DNA from: Streptomyces sp. NBC_00448
Lineage (GTDB): Bacteria > Actinomycetota > Actinomycetes > Streptomycetales > Streptomycetaceae
Direction: 5' to 3'
Assembly (NCBI RefSeq): GCF_036014115.1
Contig: NZ_CP107913.1
Location: 3,103,001 to 3,167,000 of the forward strand
DNA length: 64,000 nt
Shown here: positions 41,449-49,115 of the stretch, in pieces
Layout of the letters: each line of letters starts with the position of its first letter
Position numbering within the stretch: position 1 is the stretch's first letter
Translations under genes and position numbers: made by a program
Notes under the pieces: generated by a model
Seen by the model: only the letters and a program-made list of their open reading frames with translations
Told to the model about the DNA's origin: nothing
Databases searched by the model: none

Positions 41449-41888
41449 GCCGCCTCATCCGACCCCGGTCGCCGCGTTCCCCCGTCGCGGCGACCGGGGC
41501 CTTTTCGTGTCCCCGGACCACCCCGGCCACGTCCCGGGCCCCGTCCCAGGTCTGCCCGGCGCCGCCCGAGGGCCCCGTGCACCCGAGCGTCGTTATCTTC
41601 GAGCGGGGGCGGAGGCGTGTGGGTGTTCGGGGTGGCTCGGGGGTGGCGGGGAGGGCTGGTCGGCGCGGGGGTTGGGGTCGGTGGGGGCGGGGTGGGCGCG
41701 ACGCGCCCGAGCGGGCCGAACGGTGACCGGTACAGGCAAGAGTTACCGAGATGTCCGGATTCCGTAACGCGAGGCGATCATGCGTCGCAACGGGTGGCGA
41801 AGCGGTCACAGTGAGGTTGCCCGGCGGGTCGCCGGGTATCCGCACCACTCGTCCCGGTCCCGTACCGAACCCGCACGAAGGGGGACAC
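41449..41888. other. Gap after the accessory operon: terminator, G-rich tract, leader of the lamin-tail gene
   Basis: Apart from the terminator, this 440-base stretch holds no gene I can support. A G-rich, low-complexity tract (about 41610-41710, many GGGG runs) could fold into G-quadruplexes. An AT-richer stretch at 41730-41770 with GTTAC...GTAAC arms is likely part of the next gene's control region. Confidence 0.55.
41463..41505 (+). terminator. Strong intrinsic terminator after the Nudix gene
   Basis: Perfect 14-base arms CCCCGGTCGCCGCG (41463-41476) and the complement (41486-41499) enclose nine bases and are followed by CCTTTT. It closes the operon that starts at 38007. Confidence 0.85.
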
Positions 41889-42497
41889 ATGTCCCGTATC
41901 GCCACCCGTATGACCGCCGCCGCGATCGGTGCCGGCGCGCTGCTGGCCGCCGCGGCGCTGCCGGCCGTCGCCGCCGACGGCCGGCAGCACCTGCCGGCCC
42001 ACCACCCGCAGCGCTCCGCGGTGGTCCTGGGAGCGGTCCACCACGACAGCGCAGGGCGCGACACCCACTCGGCCAGGGCGCTGGACACGGAGTGGGTCAC
42101 GGTCGACAACACCGGCCGCAACGCGGTCAACCTGAACGGATGGACGCTGTCCGCGAGCGACCACCACGTCTACCGGTTCAGCCACCTCACCCTGGCCGGC
42201 CACAAGTCCGTACGGGTGCACACCGGCGCGGGCCGGAACACCACACGCGACGTGTACCAGAACAGCCGCACCCTGGTGTGGGCCCACGCCACCGAGACCG
42301 CGACCCTGCGCGACAGCCGCGGGCACCTGGTCGCCAGCAAGTCGTGGGGCAAGCGCGACGAGCACCGCGGCGGGCGGGCCGGAGACCACCGCGCGGGTGA
42401 CAACCGCAACGGCGACCACCGCGCAGGTGACCACCGCACCGGCGACCACCGCACCGGAGACCGCCACACCGGCGATCACCGCAACGACCACCGCTGA
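41889..42497 (+). CDS. Secreted lamin-tail-domain protein with C-terminal GDHR repeats
   Basis: The 202-residue precursor has a signal peptide (cut near AVAA at residue 29). A lamin-tail-like domain follows (about 40-150): TEWVTVDNTGRNAVNLNGW, HHVYRFSHLTLAGHKSVRVH and TLVWAHATETATLRD. The last 45 residues are repeats of (A/T)GDHR type, very rich in His, Asp and Arg, from a 15-base DNA unit (about 42375-42485). Lamin-tail proteins of Streptomyces are exported, and the role is unknown. The repeat may bind metal or polyanions. The ATG follows GAAGGGG. Confidence 0.87.
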   Translation: MSRIATRMTAAAIGAGALLAAAALPAVAADGRQHLPAHHPQRSAVVLGAVHHDSAGRDTHSARALDTEWVTVDNTGRNAVNLNGWTLSASDHHVYRFSHLTLAGHKSVRVHTGAGRNTTRDVYQNSRTLVWAHATETATLRDSRGHLVASKSWGKRDEHRGGRAGDHRAGDNRNGDHRAGDHRTGDHRTGDRHTGDHRNDHR

Positions 42498-42600
42498 GCC
42501 GCAGGCCGCCACTGAGCCGTAGTACGCCGTGCCCGCCCCGTCGCCCGCACCAGGGCGGCGGGGCGGTCGTACGCCCAGGCTCCAGGGAGCCGGTGCTCGT

Positions 42601-43551
42601 TCACACCGCCAGCGGCCGGCGGCTGCGCTCCTCCTCCGCGAGGACCAACGCGTGCAGCCGGTCCAGCCGTTCGCGGGTGGTCGCGTCGGTCGGGACGTAC
42701 GTGGTCAGCCGCGGCCCCTGCTGCGGGCCGAGCCACAGGTGGGTGAAGTCGAAGGCGAGCAGGCCGACATCGCGGTTGAGGTAGCGCTTGACGTGGCTGT
42801 CGGGCTGGACCAGCACCTCGTGCCGCTCCCACAGCGCGCAGAACTCCGGCGACCCCTGCTGGAGCCGTTTGAGCAGGGCCTTCCAGGCCGGTTCTGCGAG
42901 GTGCTGGGCCATGGACGCGCGGAACTTCGCGGCCATCAGCCGGATGTTCTCCGCGCGGTCCAGCATCCCTTCGCGCCACACCGGGTCGGTGAAGGCCAGC
43001 CACATGAGGTTGCGGTCCTCGGGCGGCATCCGGTCGAGGTCGCCGACCAGCCGCCCGTAGGTGCGGTTGTGGGCGATGATGTCGTAGCGGCTGTTGAAGA
43101 CCGCGGCGGGCAGCGGTTCGAGCTGGACGAGCATGGCGCGCACGGTGGCGGACATGCCCGGGCAGTCCAGGTCCGGATGCGGGTCGGCGGCCCCGGCGAG
43201 CGTGAACAGGTGGCTCCGCTCCATCCGGTCCAGCATCAGCGCGCGGGCGATCGCGTCGGCGACCTGCCCGGACACCTGGATGTCCCGGGCCTGCTCCAGC
43301 CACGTGTACCAGGTCACCCCGACCGCGGCGAGCTGCGCGACCTCCTCGCGGCGCAGCCCGGGCGTGCGCCGGCGGCGGCCCGGCGGCAGGCCGACCTGCT
43401 CCGGCGAGATCCGCTCCCGGCGGCTGCGCAGGAACGACGCGAGTTCGTGCCGGCGGCTCTCGGCGGCCACCCCGGCGTCCACCGCCTCGACGCGGTCCAC
43501 GGCTTTACGGTCGGAAACCGTACGGGCGGCGCCTGGCGCGGTCGGTGTCAT
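42601..43551 (-). CDS. MmyB-type XRE regulator of the divergent MFS pump
   Basis: This 316-residue protein has an N-terminal helix-turn-helix around residues 40-95 (LASFLRSRRERISPEQVGLP, TPGLRREEVAQLAAVGVTWY). A C-terminal MmyB-like ligand-binding domain follows (FNSRYDIIAHNRTYGRLVGDLD, DRNLMWLAFTDP, AFDFTHLWLGPQQGPRLTTY). This is the standard layout of the family, whose members often control the adjacent transporter or oxidoreductase. The ATG at 43551 is my choice; the GGGAG before it is very close, so the start is not certain. Its promoter region is shared with the MFS gene. Confidence 0.92.
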   Translation of the reverse strand: MTPTAPGAARTVSDRKAVDRVEAVDAGVAAESRRHELASFLRSRRERISPEQVGLPPGRRRRTPGLRREEVAQLAAVGVTWYTWLEQARDIQVSGQVADAIARALMLDRMERSHLFTLAGAADPHPDLDCPGMSATVRAMLVQLEPLPAAVFNSRYDIIAHNRTYGRLVGDLDRMPPEDRNLMWLAFTDPVWREGMLDRAENIRLMAAKFRASMAQHLAEPAWKALLKRLQQGSPEFCALWERHEVLVQPDSHVKRYLNRDVGLLAFDFTHLWLGPQQGPRLTTYVPTDATTRERLDRLHALVLAEEERSRRPLAV

Positions 43552-43664
43552 GCTCCCAGCGTGCCGCACTCCGCAGACCGTTGCCAGGTGGCGCTCATAC
43601 CTGGATAAACGCTCTCTGGTACCCCCCTGAGCAGAGGTCCATCGTTGGCCGGGTGACCGATCGC
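43552..43664. promoter_or_regulatory. Shared MmyB/MFS control region
   Basis: The sequence ATACCTGGATAAACG followed by CTCTCTGGTACC has TACC...GGTA arms in a short AT-rich patch (43598-43625), a plausible operator for the divergent MmyB regulator. Confidence 0.4.
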
Positions 43665-45167
43665 ATGGAACACACCCTGACATCCCGGGCCCAGGTGCTA
43701 CCCCGGGTCACCCACCTCGGCACCGGCCGGCACACCGGCAACAGCACCGGCACCGGCACCGGCACCGGCACCACCCCCGCCCCCTCCCCCGGCCTGAGCG
43801 CCCTCGGACTGCTGACCGTCCTGCTGGGCGCCGCCCTCCCGATGGTCGACTTCTTCATCGTCAACGTCGCCCTGCCCACCATCGACCGCGACCTGAACGC
43901 CGGCTCCGCGGTGCTGGAGATGGTGATCGCCGGCTACGGCGTCGCGTACGCCGTGCTGCTCGTGCTCGGCGGCCGGCTCGGCGACATGTTCGGCCGCCGC
44001 AACCTCTTCTTGTGGGGCTTGGCGCTGTTCGCGCTGACCTCGCTGGCCTGCGGTCTCGCGCCCAACGCGTGGAGCCTGGTCGGCGCGCGGGTCGCGCAGG
44101 GCGCCGCGTCGGCGCTGCTGCTGCCGCAGGCGCTGGCCACCGTCCAGTCCGCGACCTCCGGCAGCAGCCGCGCCAAGGCGCTGAGTTACTACGGCGCGAC
44201 CGCGGGCATAGCCAGCGTGGTCGGGCAGGTGCTCGGCGGTGTGCTGGTCTCCGCGGACATCGCGGGCAGCGGCTGGCGGGCGATCTTCCTGGTGAACGTG
44301 CCGGTCGCCGCGGTCGCGTTCGTCCTGGCGCTGCGCACGGTGCCGGAGACCAGGTCGCCGCATCCGGCGCGGATCGACCGGGCCGGCACCGGGCTGCTCG
44401 CGGTGACGCTGGTCGCGCTGCTGCTGCCGCTCACCGAAGGCCGCGCGGCGGGCTGGCCGGTGTGGGCGTGGGCGCTGCTGGCGCTGTCACCGTTCACCGC
44501 GGCCGCGTTCGTGGCGGTGGAGATGCGCGGCGAGCGCACCGGCGGCAACCCGCTGCTGCCGCCGTCGCTGGTCCGTATCCACAGCGTGCGCAGCGGGCTG
44601 ATGCTGATCGTGCCGTTCTGCCTGGGCTTCGGCGGCTTCATGTTCGTGGTGGCGGTGGCGATGCAGGACGGGCTGAGGTTCAGCGCGCTGCTGGCGGGCG
44701 CGGCGCTGGCCCCGCTGTGCGCGGCGTTCTTCGCCGCCTCGCTGCTCGGGCCGCGGATGGTCGCGCGGTGGGGACGGCTCACGGTGACCGCCGGGTCGCT
44801 GATCCAGGCCGCGGGCCTGCTGATCCTGGCCGCCACCTTCCTCTGGGGCTGGCCGCACCTGGGGGTGTGGGCGCTGGCACCGGGCATGGCGGTGACCGGG
44901 TTCGGGCAGGGCCTGGTGCTGCCGGTGGTGTTCCGGATCGTGCTGAGCGAGGTGCCCGCGGCGCAGGCCGGGGTCGGCAGCGGTGCGATGGCCACCACCC
45001 AGCAGTCGGCGCTGGCGCTGGGCGTCGCGACGCTCGGCACCCTGTTCCTGAGCCTGTCGACGTCGATCGGCGTGCGGGACGCGCTGGTGTGGACGCTGCT
45101 CGCGCAGCTCGTGGCGGTGGCGGCGACGGTCGCGCTGAGCCTGCGGCTGCCGCGCAGGGTGGTGTGA
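43665..45167 (+). CDS. MFS transporter, DHA2 (14-helix drug efflux) type
   Basis: The 500-residue protein has about 14 transmembrane helices. It shows MVDFFIVNVALPTIDRDL in helix 1, GGRLGDMFGRRNLFL in the first loop, and the GIASVVGQVLGGVLV motif region. It probably exports a drug-like compound. The N-terminus has a Gly-Thr repeat (GTGTGTGT) coded by a GGCACC microsatellite (43738-43772) that may vary. I chose the ATG at 43665; a GTG at 43653 is possible. It is divergent from the MmyB regulator. Confidence 0.92.
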   Translation: MEHTLTSRAQVLPRVTHLGTGRHTGNSTGTGTGTGTTPAPSPGLSALGLLTVLLGAALPMVDFFIVNVALPTIDRDLNAGSAVLEMVIAGYGVAYAVLLVLGGRLGDMFGRRNLFLWGLALFALTSLACGLAPNAWSLVGARVAQGAASALLLPQALATVQSATSGSSRAKALSYYGATAGIASVVGQVLGGVLVSADIAGSGWRAIFLVNVPVAAVAFVLALRTVPETRSPHPARIDRAGTGLLAVTLVALLLPLTEGRAAGWPVWAWALLALSPFTAAAFVAVEMRGERTGGNPLLPPSLVRIHSVRSGLMLIVPFCLGFGGFMFVVAVAMQDGLRFSALLAGAALAPLCAAFFAASLLGPRMVARWGRLTVTAGSLIQAAGLLILAATFLWGWPHLGVWALAPGMAVTGFGQGLVLPVVFRIVLSEVPAAQAGVGSGAMATTQQSALALGVATLGTLFLSLSTSIGVRDALVWTLLAQLVAVAATVALSLRLPRRVV

Positions 45168-45430
45168 GCGGGGGGCTTCCCCCGGTCGCGGGGGCGGGGC
45201 CGGCGCGGACCTCGAAACGGGGGACACGCCGGGCGCCCGGCGAGGAGGCGAACGCACGGAAGATCCGCTTCCCGCGTGCGACGGTGAGGGAATGCGGCGA
45301 CGCCGACCCGCCCTCGTAGCGGCCGCTCCCCGGCCGCACCCCGCGTGACACCCGGCGCCACACCGCCGCCCGTACGACCTGTGCCGTCCCACCCCGCCCC
45401 CGCCCCACCCGTCCTCACGAGGAGATCCCG

Positions 45431-46432
45431 ATGCGCACCCGCCCCCTCGGCACCACCGGCCCCACCGTCTCGGCCATCGGCCTGGGCTGCATGGGCATGA
45501 CCGCGGTCTACGGCCCGACCGACGACGCCGAGTCCACCGCCACCATCCACGCCGCCCTCGACGCGGGCGTCTCCCTGCTCGACACCGGCGACTTCTACGC
45601 CATGGGGCTCAACGAGCTGCTGATCCGCGACGCCCTGCGCGCCCGCCCCGGCAGCCGCGAACAGGCCGCGATCAGCGTCAAGTTCGGCGCGCTGCGGGAC
45701 GCCGGCGGCGGCTGGAGCGGATACGACGGCCGGCCCGCCGCGGTGAAGAACTTCCTCGCGTACTCCCTCAACCGGCTCGGCACCGACCACGTGGACGTCT
45801 ACCGGATCGCCCGGGTCGACCCGGACGTGCCGATCGAGGAGACCGTCGGCGCGATCGCCGAGGAGGTCCAGGCCGGGCGGGTGCGGCACATCGGGCTGTC
45901 CGAGGTCGGCGCGGACACCCTGCGCCGGGCCGCGGCCACCGCGCCGATCTGCGACCTCCAGATCGAGTACAGCCTCTTCTCGCGCGGCATCGAGGAAGCC
46001 GTCCTGCCCGCCGCCCGCGAACTGGGCATCGGCATCACGGCGTACGGGGTGCTCTCCCGCGGCCTGCTCAGCGGCCACTGGACCAAGGAGCGCGGCTTCG
46101 ACCCGACCGACTTCCGCAACCGCTACCCGCGCTTCTCCGGTGACCGCCTCGACCGCAACCTCGCCCTGGTCGAGGCCCTGCGCGAGGTCGCCGACGGCAA
46201 GGGCGTCACCGTCGCGCAGGCCGCCATCGCCTGGGTGCTCTCACGCGGCGACGACATCGTCCCCCTGATCGGCGCCCGCCGCCGCGACCGCCTCGCCGAG
46301 TCCCTGGGCGCCCTCGACGTCACCCTCGACGCCACCGAACTGGCCGCGATCGAGGCCGCGATCCCACCCGGAGCCGCCTCCGGCACCCGGTACGACGAGA
46401 CCCAGATGCAGCACCTCGACAGCGAGCGCTGA
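45431..46432 (+). CDS. Aldo/keto reductase with a replaced catalytic histidine
   Basis: The 333-residue protein is an NADPH-dependent AKR barrel. It has GLGCMGM, the catalytic Asp51 and Tyr56 in LLDTGDFYAMG, and Lys84 in ISVKFGA. The fourth catalytic position, normally His in a Y-x-H-R-V-D-P loop, is Ala127 in VYRIARVDP. Similar YRPARLDP forms occur in other bacterial AKRs, so this is a subfamily trait and not a mutation. The substrate is unknown. The ATG follows ACGAGGAG. A 263-base GC-rich gap precedes it. Confidence 0.92.
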   Translation: MRTRPLGTTGPTVSAIGLGCMGMTAVYGPTDDAESTATIHAALDAGVSLLDTGDFYAMGLNELLIRDALRARPGSREQAAISVKFGALRDAGGGWSGYDGRPAAVKNFLAYSLNRLGTDHVDVYRIARVDPDVPIEETVGAIAEEVQAGRVRHIGLSEVGADTLRRAAATAPICDLQIEYSLFSRGIEEAVLPAARELGIGITAYGVLSRGLLSGHWTKERGFDPTDFRNRYPRFSGDRLDRNLALVEALREVADGKGVTVAQAAIAWVLSRGDDIVPLIGARRRDRLAESLGALDVTLDATELAAIEAAIPPGAASGTRYDETQMQHLDSER

Positions 46433-46472
46433 CCCCCGGCCCGCGGACACGGACACGTGCGGGCGCGGGTGA

Positions 46473-47477
46473 TCAGCCGTCCGTGGGCGCGTTCGGCGGG
46501 GGCGGGGGGTGGGCGGGCTCGGCGTGGGCGGCCAGGACCGCGCGCTCCTGTGCCGGGGTGAAGGTGTACTTCAGCGGGGGCTCGCCGCGTTGCCGGTCCC
46601 AGGCGAGGACGTCCGCGGCGGTGGTGGCCAGCGGGGTGGCGGGCAGGCCGGCGGCGCGGGCGCGGGCGGGGTCGCGTTGCTGGGTCGGCCAGTTGGGGCG
46701 GATCAGCGGGAACATCGCGGGGAGGGGTGCGGTGGAGGGCGGCACGGGGACGAGTTCGACCTCGGCGCCGGCGACGCGGGCGCAGGTGTGGATGAGGCCG
46801 CCGAGGGTGGTCGGCGCGGCGGGGCCGACCGCGTGGAAGGCGCCGGCGCGGTCGTCGGTGATCAGCCGGACCACCAGCCGGGCGAGGTCGCGGGAGTCGA
46901 CCACCTGCACCGGTTGGCGCGGGTCGCCCGGCACGGCGACCCGGCCGCCGCGGGCGGCCCGCCGCACCCAGTAGGTGAACGCGCTGGACCGGTCGTAGGG
47001 GCCGGCCACCTTCCCGGGCCGCACGATCGTGGCCCGGGCGCCGTACCGCGCGGTGACGTCGTCCTCGCAGGCGACCTTCAGCGGGCCGTACGTCTCCTCG
47101 CTCAGCTCCTCGGTGTCGCGGACCGCGGGGCGGCGCGGGGTGTCCTCGTCGGAGCCGGGCGCGATGCCCTCGCGCCGGTACACCGCGTGGCTGGAGACGA
47201 ACAGGTACCGCCCGACCCGGTCGCCGAGCACGTCCATCGCCTGACCGACATGCCGCGGCAGATACCCGCTGACGTCGGCCACGGCGTCCCAACCGCCCTG
47301 TCCCAGCGCCGCGTAGTCCCCGCTGTCCCGGTCCCCGAGCAGCCGGGGCACGCCCGGGAACAGCTCCGCCCCGGTCCGGCCCCTGCTGAAGAGGGTCACG
47401 TCGGCCCCGGACTCCAGGGCGGCCTCGACGATGGCGCGGCCCACGAACGAGGTGCCGCCGAGTACGAGTACGCGCAT
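46473..47477 (-). CDS. NAD-dependent epimerase/dehydratase (extended SDR)
   Basis: The 334-residue Rossmann protein begins MRVLVLGGTSFVGRAIVEAA, the extended-SDR nucleotide loop. It has LFVSSHAVYRREGI, an active-site-like TYGPLKVACE (Tyr-x-x-x-Lys) and VRPGKVAGPYDRSSAF. It resembles the Streptomyces group of sugar-nucleotide or isoflavone-reductase-like SDRs; the substrate is unknown. It ends with a His/Pro-rich tail. The gene starts 11 bases after the methyltransferase stop, so the two are an operon. Confidence 0.9.
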   Translation of the reverse strand: MRVLVLGGTSFVGRAIVEAALESGADVTLFSRGRTGAELFPGVPRLLGDRDSGDYAALGQGGWDAVADVSGYLPRHVGQAMDVLGDRVGRYLFVSSHAVYRREGIAPGSDEDTPRRPAVRDTEELSEETYGPLKVACEDDVTARYGARATIVRPGKVAGPYDRSSAFTYWVRRAARGGRVAVPGDPRQPVQVVDSRDLARLVVRLITDDRAGAFHAVGPAAPTTLGGLIHTCARVAGAEVELVPVPPSTAPLPAMFPLIRPNWPTQQRDPARARAAGLPATPLATTAADVLAWDRQRGEPPLKYTFTPAQERAVLAAHAEPAHPPPPPNAPTDG

Positions 47478-47488
47478 GGTGGCCGACC

Positions 47489-48253
47489 CTACGCCGGTCC
47501 GGCCGGCCGCCGCGCGACCGTGACGATCTCCCGGCTGGCGGCGTCCAGCGGTCCGCGGACCCAGTCGCCGTACTGCGCCTCGATCTCGTAACCGGCCTCG
47601 GCCAGAAGGGAGTTGAGGGCGGCCGGTTCGAGGAAGCGCAGCTCGGCCCGGTCCACCCGCAGCACCGTGCCGCCGGGCGCGGCGGTGGTGCCGTGGAAGG
47701 CGACGACGCCGCCCGCCACGGAGTCCACCCGGTGCCAGACCCGCAGGGGCCGGCCGCCCGGGCCGGTGACGTCGGCGGCGTTCGCCGGGTTCCACTCCTC
47801 CCAGGCCCGCGCCTGCGGGTGCCGGGTCTCGAAGGCGAACCGCCCGCCGGGGCGCAGCGCGGCGCGGACCGCCGCGAGCGAGGCGCGGATCTCCTCGTCG
47901 GCCACCAGGAACTGGAAGGCGTGCCCGGTCATCACCGCGAGGTCGAACTCCCCGTCCCAGGCCGCGGCGCCGGTCGCGGCCGCCTCGACCCACTCGACGT
48001 CCGTACGGCGCCGCGCCCGGGCCAGCGCGTCAGGGTCCGGGTCCAGCCCGACCAGCCGCCCCCGGTGCCCGTCGGCCCGCATCCGGTGCAGCATCGCGCC
48101 CGTACCGCAGCCGACGTCCAGCACGGAGCCCGCCGTCGCCATCAGCCCGGCGTAGAAGCGGTCACCCGGGTAGAGGTCGGGGTCCCACGGGTTGAGCAGG
48201 TCGTAGAGCGCGGCGGCGTCTACGTACGAGTCCGGGTGCGGGTCGGAAGGCAC
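47489..48253 (-). CDS. Class I SAM-dependent methyltransferase
   Basis: The 254-residue protein has the SAM motif I VLDVGCGTGAMLHRM, the acidic motif II GLDPDP and the motif IV region DLAVMTGHAFQFL. It is a soluble class I methyltransferase of unknown substrate. A GTG at 48253 is used with no strong ribosome site. It is co-transcribed with the downstream SDR gene and starts beyond the zur gene on the same strand. No natural-product genes are nearby, so a small-molecule substrate cannot be guessed. Confidence 0.9.
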   Translation of the reverse strand: MPSDPHPDSYVDAAALYDLLNPWDPDLYPGDRFYAGLMATAGSVLDVGCGTGAMLHRMRADGHRGRLVGLDPDPDALARARRRTDVEWVEAAATGAAAWDGEFDLAVMTGHAFQFLVADEEIRASLAAVRAALRPGGRFAFETRHPQARAWEEWNPANAADVTGPGGRPLRVWHRVDSVAGGVVAFHGTTAAPGGTVLRVDRAELRFLEPAALNSLLAEAGYEIEAQYGDWVRGPLDAASREIVTVARRPAGPA

Positions 48254-48292
48254 GGCGCCAGTGTTCCGCGGTGGCCACGGACGGCCAACCGA

Positions 48293-48811
48293 TTATCCGG
48301 TCGGCCGATGATCCGCCCGCAGGACGCCGCCCACAGCCCGCCGGGCCGCCGGCCACAGCCCGCCGGCCGCCGAGCCGCGCTCAGCCGGACCCGCCGGGGC
48401 GCTCCCCTCCGCACACTCCCCGCAGGTCCCGACGATCTCCATCGTGTGCGCGACGTCCACGAACCCGTGGGTGGCCGCGATCGACTCGGCCCACTTCTCC
48501 ACGGCCGGCCCCTCGACCTCCACCGCCTTGCCGCAGCCGCGGCAGACCAGGTGGTGGTGGTGCCCGCCACCGGAGCAGCGGCGGTAGACCGACTCGCCGT
48601 CGCCCGTACGCAGCACATCGACCTCGCCGGCGTCGGCGAGGGTCTGGAGGGTGCGGTAGACCGTGGTCAGGCCCACCGAGTCGCCGCGGTGCTTGAGCAG
48701 GTCGTGCAGGTCCTGCGCGCTGCGGAACTCGTCGACCTCGTCGAGGGCCGCCGCGACCGCGGCGCGCTGTCGGGTGGAGCGGCCGCGCACCGGCTGCTTG
48801 GTGCTGTCCAC
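48293..48811 (-). CDS. zur: Zinc uptake regulator, Fur family
   Basis: The 172-residue protein has a Fur winged helix (RSTRQRAAVAAALDEVDEF, GLTTVYRTLQTLADAGEV). Metal-binding signatures are HHHHLVCRGCGK and MEIVGTCGEC, the structural-zinc cysteines. It matches the Streptomyces Zur, which represses zinc-uptake genes when zinc is plentiful. It is about 35 residues longer than usual at the C-terminus, ending in a Gly/Ala/Arg-rich tail encoded by repeat-rich DNA. The GTG start follows AGAAGGAGG, an excellent site. The znuACB genes that I recall next to zur in S. coelicolor are not here. Confidence 0.92.
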   Translation of the reverse strand: MDSTKQPVRGRSTRQRAAVAAALDEVDEFRSAQDLHDLLKHRGDSVGLTTVYRTLQTLADAGEVDVLRTGDGESVYRRCSGGGHHHHLVCRGCGKAVEVEGPAVEKWAESIAATHGFVDVAHTMEIVGTCGECAEGSAPAGPAERGSAAGGLWPAARRAVGGVLRADHRPTG

Positions 48812-48927
48812 CGATTGCCTCCTTCTCGGTCTTCCCGGTCTTCTCGATCACCCCCGGATGCGTCTCGCGCACCCGTCCGGGCGGCCCATTGTGCCAGCCC
48901 GGGCCCGATCACCACGGTCCGGATAAG

Positions 48928-48942
48928 TGGAAACCATTGTCA
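48928..48942. promoter_or_regulatory. Zur-box-like operator
   Basis: TGGAAACCATTGTCA matches 12 of 15 bases of a TGAAAATCATTTTCA-type Zur consensus. It sits in an AT-rich patch 117 bases upstream of zur, between zur and glyS. Confidence 0.6.
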
Positions 48943-48977
48943 ATTATTGCTCACTCTCCGCTGAACCGGACCGCGCC

Positions 48978-49039
48978 GGGCGGGCGGCGGGCGGGCGGCG
49001 GGCGGGCGGCGGTCGGGCGGCGGGCGGGCGGCGGGCGGG
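48978..49039. repeat. 11-base GGGCGGGCGGC tandem repeat upstream of glyS
   Basis: Five full copies (one with a G-to-T change) and one partial copy of GGGCGGGCGGC run head to tail. The plus strand has many GGG runs and could form G-quadruplexes. It lies upstream of the presumed glyS promoter, and copy number may vary between strains. Confidence 0.8.
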
Positions 49040-49115
49040 AACGGATTTGATATGGGCCCCACACCCGCCGGTAATCTGGGACGACTGAACCCCCCGTCGC
49101 ACTGAAGAGAGCACC

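Larger units (their letters stand above)
48812..49115. promoter_or_regulatory. zur-glyS divergent region
   Basis: This 304-base gap holds the zur promoter, a Zur-box-like palindrome (48928-48942), an 11-base tandem repeat (48978-49039) and the glyS promoter. TTGATA (49047-49052) and TAATCT (49072-49077) are possible -35 and -10 elements for glyS, with a long 19-base spacer. Confidence 0.55.

Noticed and set aside
42476..43303. A 275-residue minus-strand frame over the MmyB gene
   Set aside because: A shadow frame; the MmyB frame has the helix-turn-helix and ligand-domain motifs.
49040..49115. T-box riboswitch before glyS
   Set aside because: The leader from the presumed promoter is only about 30-40 bases and lacks the T-box sequence and antiterminator.
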